Source: Klebsiella pneumoniae (GTDB lineage Bacteria > Myxococcota_A > UBA796 > SXON01). From it: a stretch of 50,220 bases of DNA. The DNA is taken from contig CAMAXZ010000029.1 in assembly GCA_945862325.1 (NCBI GenBank), positions 1-50,220 on the forward strand, written 5' to 3'. The translations under genes and the position numbers were made by a program. How positions within the stretch are numbered: position 1 is the first letter of the stretch; each line of letters opens with the position of its first letter. This document shows positions 43,654 to 50,220 of the stretch, one piece after another. The notes beneath the pieces are model-generated. The model made no database searches and was not told the origin of the DNA. It saw only the letters and a program-made list of their open reading frames with translations.

Positions 43654-43922
43654 CGCCGCCCTTCGCTGATCAGCTCGACGGCGTCGAACTCCGAGTCGGG
43701 CCGGTCGATCCGGGACAGCGCACGCATCAGCGCCTGAAAGTTTGCGGTCTCGGCCGGAGCGAGCGGTCGCGGGGCAGGGTGCACTGGCAGGAGGCGGACG
43801 GCCGGCTCTCCGTCCACCGTGATCACCGCCTCCTCTCCCCGCGCGCGGACCATCCGTACCACCTCAGAGAGGCGGGCCTTGGAACCTCGGGGAGCATTCG
43901 GTCGCCGAAGTTGCCCGCTCAA
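43650..43922 (-). CDS. Phd/YefM-type antitoxin
   Basis: 90 residues. SKARLSEVVRMVRARGEEAVITVDGEPAVRLLPV is the N-terminal DNA-binding type Phd/YefM domain; the C-terminal part (FQALMRALSRIDRPDSEFDAVEL) is the toxin-binding helix region. TTG 43922 gives the longest start consistent with the family, though the first 15 residues are unusual. It is fused to vapC by ATGA. With the toxin damaged, it may be an orphan. Confidence 0.75.
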   Translation of the reverse strand: MSGQLRRPNAPRGSKARLSEVVRMVRARGEEAVITVDGEPAVRLLPVHPAPRPLAPAETANFQALMRALSRIDRPDSEFDAVELISEGRR

Positions 43923-43925
43923 CCG

Positions 43926-45617
<1,692 letters not shown>

Positions 45618-45722
45618 GCGGACTCCCGACGGGTTGGAAGGCGAATCAGGTGAATGCAAGCCGGATGCCAACGAGAGAACGCGGATAATCACCGACTCGG
45701 GAAGGCAGATCGTTGTCACCCT

Positions 45723-45738
45723 GTCCACGATCGTGGAC
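45723..45738. other. Perfect 16-base palindrome in a 160-base intergenic region
   Basis: GTCCACGATCGTGGAC is a perfect inverted repeat in the 160 bases between the lipoprotein stop at 45779 and the FG-GAP gene start at 45617. It could be an operator or a weak hairpin; no T tract follows. The rest of this gap shows no gene. Confidence 0.45.
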
Positions 45739-45778
45739 GGGGCGGGCGCTGGTCCGGGCACCCCGGTCGGCAGGGACT

Positions 45779-46324
45779 TCAGTCCCGGATCCAGGTGGCG
45801 TCGTACACCCCCGCGCACGGCGACTCCATGCCCTCGCAGAGCTCGCCCGACTCACACGCGACGGTCACGGTCGTGGAGCCTTCGAGGGTGTCCGCGTTCA
45901 GGAAGCGCCCGGTGAACATCTGGTCGGTGGTGATGACGTAGGATCCGTCGCCGGGATCGGTGTAGCGGCCGGTGGTGCACACCGCGTCAGGGGCGACGTA
46001 GTCGCACTCCGTGTCGATCGTCACGCCGTTGTAGAGCTGGAACCGGAGCGCGAAGGTGGCGGCGTCGAGGGGCTCGGTCGTGAAGCCGAGCGGCCACTCG
46101 TCCCACCCGATCCAGTCACACTCTGAGGTGGTTGGATTGTTGGTGGTGGTGCTCCACGAACCGGCCTCCAGCTCGGCGGGGAGCTCGGTGTCGGCCGTAT
46201 CGCCGCTATCGTTGCCCCCGGAGTCGGCGACCTCGCCGGAGTCGGGGCCGTCGCCGCCGGTCTCGGGCGCACCGGCGGTGGGGGTGCAGGCGGCGAGGAG
46301 GAGGAGGAGGGGAAGGAAGCGCAT
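45779..46324 (-). CDS. Lipoprotein sharing its N-terminus with the FG-GAP lipoprotein
   Basis: 181 residues. Signal and start MRFLPLLLLLAACTPTAGAP is almost the same as the next gene ([20 protein letters not shown]), followed by the same ETGG. After an acidic linker (GPDSGEVADSGGNDSGDTAD) comes a small beta domain with three or four cysteines (CDWIGWDEWPLG, CDYVAPDAVC, CESGELCEG). Function unknown. GGAAG before the ATG is a ribosome site. Confidence 0.75.
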   Translation of the reverse strand: MRFLPLLLLLAACTPTAGAPETGGDGPDSGEVADSGGNDSGDTADTELPAELEAGSWSTTTNNPTTSECDWIGWDEWPLGFTTEPLDAATFALRFQLYNGVTIDTECDYVAPDAVCTTGRYTDPGDGSYVITTDQMFTGRFLNADTLEGSTTVTVACESGELCEGMESPCAGVYDATWIRD

Positions 46325-46345
46325 TGGGACTCCGGTGGCGCTCGG

Positions 46346-46870
46346 TCAGGGCCGATAGGTGGTGATCTCGTTGCTGGTCGCGAGGAGGACCTGCTTCTCG
46401 GGGATGAGCGCCCCGCACACGAAGAGCTCGAAGAGGTTGCGGGTCGACTCGCCTTCGTCCTTGGATTCGGGGACCTTCCAGCGGAAGCGACGATTGAGCG
46501 TGCTGCCGTCGGGGACTTCGAGCAACACTACCTCCGGCGCTGGGGCGGCCTCGAGCCGGCGATTGACCGGGCCTGCACCCGACGCACGGAGGAACACCAC
46601 GTCGGGAGCCGTGACATCCTCGAGGTAGGCGCCGCCACTCTTGATCTGCACCTGCTGCCCGATCACCCGCGCCTCGGCGGTCCGGAGGAGGTCGTCCTCC
46701 TCGGCGCCTCCCCACTTGAGGCTGAACGTCGGATCACGGGCCACCGCGAGGTGGATCGGCTTGTCGATCACCTCGAGATCCCGGTCCCAGAGCGAGAGGA
46801 GCAACCGGTACCCGGGGTGCCCTTCCGCCACGTCCCCCTCCTCCATTCGGAGGGTCACCGATGTAGCCAC
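46346..46870 (-). CDS. Hypothetical protein between FG-GAP genes
   Basis: 174 residues with no signal peptide. Charged and beta-rich: YRLLLSLWDRDLEVIDKPIHL, RVIGQQVQIKSGGAYL, RRFRWKVPESKDEGES. It begins with GTG 46870, 7 bases after the stop of the FG-GAP fragment; ribosome site is weak. An intracellular protein in a run of exported ones. No family recognised. Confidence 0.6.
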   Translation of the reverse strand: MATSVTLRMEEGDVAEGHPGYRLLLSLWDRDLEVIDKPIHLAVARDPTFSLKWGGAEEDDLLRTAEARVIGQQVQIKSGGAYLEDVTAPDVVFLRASGAGPVNRRLEAAPAPEVVLLEVPDGSTLNRRFRWKVPESKDEGESTRNLFELFVCGALIPEKQVLLATSNEITTYRP

Positions 46871-46877
46871 ATGTGTC

Positions 46878-47858
46878 TCAGAGTTGGGGGAGGGAGGGGA
46901 CAGCCCGGACCGGGCGACGGTGGCCCCAGGTCAAGGCGCTCACCACCGTGAGCAGGAACAGCCCCGAGGAGACCGGCGAGGGCGACGACGCACACCCACA
47001 CCCGCCCGGATCCTTCGCGTCCCCCGAGTCGTCCGCGCCGGGATCGGCGTCGGTATCGGTGTCGGTGTCCGAATCGGCGTCCGTGTCGGCGTCGGTGTCG
47101 GTGTCGGTCTCTTCCGTGGCATCCACCCCGTCGCAGTCCTGGTCGATGCCATCGCCGGGGACCTCGGTCGCGTCCGGATGGCGGGCGGGATCGGCGTCGT
47201 CGCAGTCGTCCTCGGCGCAGGCCCCGTCGGCGTCGGCGTCCTGGCAGGCTCCGCCGGGGCTGTTGGAGTAGAGGTAGGCTGCTCCGACGTTCTCGCCCGC
47301 CCTGTCGTCGGTCAGTGCACCGACCAGGAGATCGGTGAGTCCGTCGCCGTCGGTGTCCCCGGCGCTGGCGAGGGACCACCCGAATTGGGCTTGAGGGAGT
47401 CCGTCCGAGGCAGCGACCTTGCGTTGGGAGGCAACATCCACGCCGGTCGCGGTGCCGGCAAAGACGTACACCGCCCCCCTCTGGTCGCTGTCCAGGGTGC
47501 ACCCCATCACCACCTCGGCGCGGGTGTCCCCGTCCAGGTCAACAGCGGCGACCGAGACGCCGCAGCCCTCGTAGGGTTGACCGGGGGAGAGAACGGTCTC
47601 GGTGGCGATGTCAATCCCGTCGCTCGAGCCGTAGAAGACGTAGGCGGCGCCGGCGAGGTCGCTCCGCCCGAAATCTCCCACCACCAGGTCGAGGAAGGAG
47701 TCTCCGTCCACATCGCCGGTGGCGACCGACCGGCCGAAGTAGCTTGAGGCGGCTGGGTCGCTGGGTTGGATGACAGTGAACGAGCCGGGGTCGATCCCCT
47801 CCGGTCCGCCGAAGAACACCCTCACCGAACCAGGTTCCCCCCCCATGTCCCCGGTCAC
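46878..47858 (-). CDS. 3' part of a split FG-GAP MYXO-CTERM protein
   Basis: 326 codons beginning at a GTG (47858) that overlaps the stop of the 5' part (GTGA). It holds repeats 5, 6 and 7 of the intact neighbour (SVATGDVDGDSFLDLVVG, SVAAVDLDGDTRAEVVMG, SLASAGDTDGDGLTDLLVG), a MopE-type unit (ADGACAEDDCDDADPARHPD...), an acidic Asp-Thr linker and a C-terminal GGCGCASS followed by GLFLLTVVSALTWGHRRP, a MYXO-CTERM-like anchor. It lacks its own signal peptide, so if translated alone it would not be exported. Probably a pseudogene half. Confidence 0.8.
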   Translation of the reverse strand: MTGDMGGEPGSVRVFFGGPEGIDPGSFTVIQPSDPAASSYFGRSVATGDVDGDSFLDLVVGDFGRSDLAGAAYVFYGSSDGIDIATETVLSPGQPYEGCGVSVAAVDLDGDTRAEVVMGCTLDSDQRGAVYVFAGTATGVDVASQRKVAASDGLPQAQFGWSLASAGDTDGDGLTDLLVGALTDDRAGENVGAAYLYSNSPGGACQDADADGACAEDDCDDADPARHPDATEVPGDGIDQDCDGVDATEETDTDTDADTDADSDTDTDTDADPGADDSGDAKDPGGCGCASSPSPVSSGLFLLTVVSALTWGHRRPVRAVPSLPQL

Positions 47859-48460
47859 CAGACCTCGCTCGCCTGATCCAGGCCGCCCGCCGAGCCAAGG
47901 TAGACGAACACGCTCCCGTCTCCGTCATACGGCGCACTGAACGCCGCGTCATCGAAGCCGTCGTCGTTCACGTCCCCGAGCATCGCCACCGCGCGCCCGA
48001 AGCTGCCCCCGGCTTCGATGGAGGTGGGAGTCAACTTCTCTTCGCGCGTGAGGTCGAAGCCGGAGGCCGCTCCGTAGTAGACGTACGCGGCCCCGGCGCC
48101 GTCTCCGTTGTCGTCGTCGCCCGCTGCGCCCACCACGAGGTCATCGAAGCCGTCACCGTCAAGGTCCGCCCCCCCCCCCGCCGCCTGCCCAAAGCCAATG
48201 TCGCCGCCGTCGGAGGGCTCTACCACCTGTTCGGTGGAGAGCAACACCCCGTCGACTCCGCCGCGAAAGAGATGGACGGAGTCAGCCCTACTGGCCCCGA
48301 CCACGACCTCGTCAAATCCGTCTCCGTCGACATCGCCACCGGTGGAGACCGAGGCTCCGAACGCCATGTTGTCGGCCGATCCCGCCGCGGTCAGCTTGGT
48401 CTCGAATGCCCCGAGCGGGGCGGCCAGGGCGAGGGAGGGGAGAAGGAGGGCGAGGGTCAT
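47855..48460 (-). CDS. 5' part of a split FG-GAP MYXO-CTERM protein
   Basis: 201 residues. Signal peptide MTLALLLPSLALAAPLGAF, then repeats 1-3 (GGDVDGDGFDEVVVGAS, GADLDGDGFDDLVVGAA, GDVNDDGFDDAAFSA). It stops at TGA 47855 right after QASEVW, where the intact neighbour continues ASEVQLDAATPGTY. Compared with that neighbour (49423-49507) 85 bases are missing, which removes repeat 4 and shifts the frame. ATG 48460 overlaps the neighbour's stop (ATGA). The product could still be an exported three-repeat fragment. Confidence 0.8.
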   Translation of the reverse strand: MTLALLLPSLALAAPLGAFETKLTAAGSADNMAFGASVSTGGDVDGDGFDEVVVGASRADSVHLFRGGVDGVLLSTEQVVEPSDGGDIGFGQAAGGGADLDGDGFDDLVVGAAGDDDNGDGAGAAYVYYGAASGFDLTREEKLTPTSIEAGGSFGRAVAMLGDVNDDGFDDAAFSAPYDGDGSVFVYLGSAGGLDQASEVW

Positions 48461-48592
48461 TGGCAGGCTCCGGGGGAACGGGCGCGGCGCAACGCGGCCA
48501 GGAACGTGAGCAGGAACAGCCAGGGCGCTCCCGCGGCGGGCGTCGACGCACACCCACAACCGCCCGAATCCTTCGCCGCGCCCGAGTCGTCC
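48457..48592. repeat. Tandem-array repeat, copy matching 50085-50220
   Basis: Bases 48457-48592 and 50085-50220 are the same sequence with two differences seen by eye (a G/C near base 8 and a C/A near base 118). Each covers the C-terminal coding end of one FG-GAP gene and the start overlap of the next. The offset, 1,628 bases, is one gene unit. Confidence 0.9.
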
Positions 48593-50088
48593 GCGCCGGG
48601 ATCGGCGTCGGTATCGGTGTCGGTGTCCGAATCGGCGTCCGTGTCCGCGTCGGTGTCGGTGTCGGCGTCGGTCTCTTCCGTGGCATCCACGCCGTCGCAG
48701 TCCTGGTCGATGCCATCGCCGGGGACGTCGGTCGCGTCCGGATAGCGGGCGGGATCGGCGTCGTCGCAGTCGTCCTCGGCGCAGGCCCCGTCGGCGTCGG
48801 CGTCCTGGCAGGCTCCGCCGGGGCTGTTGGAGTACAGGTAGGCTGCCCCGGCGTTCTCGCCCGCGCCGGGCGCTCCGACCAGGAGATCGGCGAGCCCGTC
48901 GCCGTCGGTGTCCCCGGCGCTGGCGAGGGACAGGCCGAAGTAGGCATCGTTGGCTCCGTCCGATGCGACGAGCTTGTATTCGGAGGCAGGATCCACGCCC
49001 GTCGCCGTGCCGGCGAAGACGTACACTGCCCCGGTGTTGCGGTTGTCCCCTTTACACCCCATCGCCACCTCGGCGCGGGCGTCGCCGTCCAGGTCGACCG
49101 CGGCCACCGCGAATCCACACCAGTCGCGCGCCGCACCGTCGCTGGCGGTGAGGACCGTCTCGGTGGCCAGATCGACTCCGTCGGCCGAGCCAAGGTAGAC
49201 GTAGGCGGAGCCGGTGTAGTCGGCTCGCCCGTCATCTCCCACCACCAGATCCCCGAACCCGTCGCCGTCCACATCGGCCATTGCGACCGAACTCCCGAAC
49301 GCCTGCGAGGCCGCGCTGGCTTGGATCGTCGTGTACGACCCGGGGTCGATGGCCCCCGGTCCACCGAAGTACACCCGCGCCGAACCGGTTCCCCCGGAGG
49401 GGGCCATGTCTCCCACCACCAGGTCTGGGTAGCCGTCAGCGTTCAGGTCTTCGCCGCCCGCGAGGCTCCATCCGGTATATGTACCCGGCGTCGCCGCGTC
49501 GAGCTGGACCTCGCTCGCCGGGTCCACGCCGCCCGGGGAGCCGAGGTAGACGAACACGGTCCCGTCTGTGTGGTGCACACCGTGCACCGCTGTGTCATCG
49601 AAGCCATCGCCATTCAGGTCTCCCACCATCGCCACCGGGCCGCCGAGTAGGCGGTCGAGGGCGGAGGTGGTCAACTCCTGCTCCCGCGCGAGGTCGAATC
49701 CGGCAGCGCCTCCGTAGTAGACGTAGTCGGAGCCGCCGTTACCGGTCCCCACGACCACGTCATCGAAGCCGTCGCCGTCGAGGTCCGCTCCCCCCGCCAC
49801 ACTGTACCCAGCCCCGACGCCGACCGCCGAGGGCTCGACCCTCTGTTCGGTGGAGAGCGAAACCCCGTCGGCTCCTCCGCGGTAGAGGTAGACAGCGCCG
49901 TCTCCGTAGTCATGAAACCTCGTGCCGACCACCACGTCGTCGAATCCGTCCCCGTCGACATCCCCACCGGTGGAGACGGAGCTTCCAAAGTAGAACGGGA
50001 AGGCCGATCCCGACGCGGTCAGCCTGGTTTCGAATGCCCCGATCGGGGCGGCCAGGGCGAAGGAGGGGAGAAGGAGGGCGAGGATCAT
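48457..50088 (-). CDS. FG-GAP seven-bladed propeller protein with MYXO-CTERM-like anchor
   Basis: 543 residues. Sec signal MILALLLPSFALAAPIGAF. Seven FG-GAP repeats (for example SVSTGGDVDGDGFDDVVVG and SLAGGEDLNADGYPDLVVG) form a likely integrin-type propeller. The C-terminus has a MopE unit, a [20 protein letters not shown] linker, then GGCGCASTPAAGAPWLFLLTFLAALRRAR: Gly-Cys-Gly-Cys, hydrophobic stretch, Arg tail, as in MYXO-CTERM proteins, which are attached to the cell surface after processing by a myxosortase. ATG 50088 has GGAGG upstream and overlaps the stop of the next copy. The intact member of the array. Confidence 0.9.
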   Translation of the reverse strand: MILALLLPSFALAAPIGAFETRLTASGSAFPFYFGSSVSTGGDVDGDGFDDVVVGTRFHDYGDGAVYLYRGGADGVSLSTEQRVEPSAVGVGAGYSVAGGADLDGDGFDDVVVGTGNGGSDYVYYGGAAGFDLAREQELTTSALDRLLGGPVAMVGDLNGDGFDDTAVHGVHHTDGTVFVYLGSPGGVDPASEVQLDAATPGTYTGWSLAGGEDLNADGYPDLVVGDMAPSGGTGSARVYFGGPGAIDPGSYTTIQASAASQAFGSSVAMADVDGDGFGDLVVGDDGRADYTGSAYVYLGSADGVDLATETVLTASDGAARDWCGFAVAAVDLDGDARAEVAMGCKGDNRNTGAVYVFAGTATGVDPASEYKLVASDGANDAYFGLSLASAGDTDGDGLADLLVGAPGAGENAGAAYLYSNSPGGACQDADADGACAEDDCDDADPARYPDATDVPGDGIDQDCDGVDATEETDADTDTDADTDADSDTDTDTDADPGADDSGAAKDSGGCGCASTPAAGAPWLFLLTFLAALRRARSPGACQ

Positions 50089-50220
50089 TGGGAGGCTCCG
50101 GGGGAACGGGCGCGGCGCAACGCGGCCAGGAACGTGAGCAGGAACAGCCAGGGCGCTCCCGCGGCGGGCGTCGACGCACACCCACAACCGCCCGAATCCT
50201 TAGCCGCGCCCGAGTCGTCC
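50085..50220 (-). CDS. FG-GAP MYXO-CTERM protein, C-terminal end only (cut by window edge)
   Basis: Only the last 44 residues are visible: DDSGAAKDSGGCGCASTPAA, then GAPWLFLLTFLAALRRARSP and a short end. They are almost identical to the end of the 48457-50088 gene. The stop at 50085 overlaps that gene's ATG. So at least three such genes lie in tandem; the upstream part is outside this window. Confidence 0.88.
   Translation of the reverse strand, partial: DDSGAAKDSGGCGCASTPAAGAPWLFLLTFLAALRRARSPGASQ

Overview
The window is very GC-rich, gene-dense chromosomal DNA that looks like a member of the Myxococcota (former Deltaproteobacteria). The evidence is: extracellular FG-GAP proteins ending in a MYXO-CTERM-like Cys/hydrophobic/Arg tail, repeated MopE-type metal-binding motifs (DCDD...EVCDGIDNDCDG), many very short lipoprotein signal peptides, and an elongation factor G of the mitochondrial/spd type. 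I saw no rRNA, tRNA, CRISPR array, insertion sequence or integrase. No gap between genes exceeds about 160 bases.

Layout. 1-474: end of an FG-GAP protein. 488-3404 (minus): coupled egtB-egtD-GST, an ergothioneine unit. 3419-5857: two divergent lipoproteins. 5861-9381: a GMC alcohol oxidase divergent from an OGT/SPINDLY-like glycosyltransferase. 9383-11175 (minus): RluA/TruC-type pseudouridine synthase, a small membrane protein and a DUF615/YjgA protein. 11178-13961 (minus): two lipoproteins, one with MopE motifs and a probable beta-helix. 14040-18484 (plus): a hypothetical protein, ornithine aminotransferase, an MBL-like protein, a metallophosphoesterase and an M28 peptidase. 18465-22066: rhodanese protein, lipoprotein, and a coupled unit of membrane protein, HTTM protein and FHA-GGDEF cyclase. 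22163-26428 (plus): cystathionine beta-synthase, cystathionine gamma-lyase/synthase, glycosyltransferase and thiopurine methyltransferase, joined by stop-start overlaps. 26472-32803: a leucine/isoprenoid-type acyl-CoA cluster (carboxylase beta, hydratase, biotin carboxylase alpha, BKACE) facing an acyl-CoA dehydrogenase. 32821-37185 (minus): fusA, a P-loop ATPase-SLOG fusion, a pilin-like peptide and phosphatidylserine decarboxylase. 37330-40572 (plus): lipoprotein, SDR epimerase, small protein, chorismate synthase. 40670-43294: a MopE/beta-helix lipoprotein. 43396-50220 (minus): a shortened vapC with its antitoxin, then FG-GAP and lipoprotein genes ending in a tandem array of near-identical FG-GAP genes, one of them split by a frameshift.

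Themes. Neighbouring genes are very often fused by a 4-base NTGA overlap, and all four bases occur at N (ATGA, GTGA, TTGA, CTGA), which indicates strong translational coupling and free use of non-ATG starts. Sulfur metabolism recurs (ergothioneine, transsulfuration, rhodanese, thiopurine methyltransferase). The least described assemblies are the ATPase-SLOG/pilin-like/psd unit after fusA, the HTTM/FHA-GGDEF unit, and the carboxylase cluster carrying a BKACE enzyme where HMG-CoA lyase would be expected.
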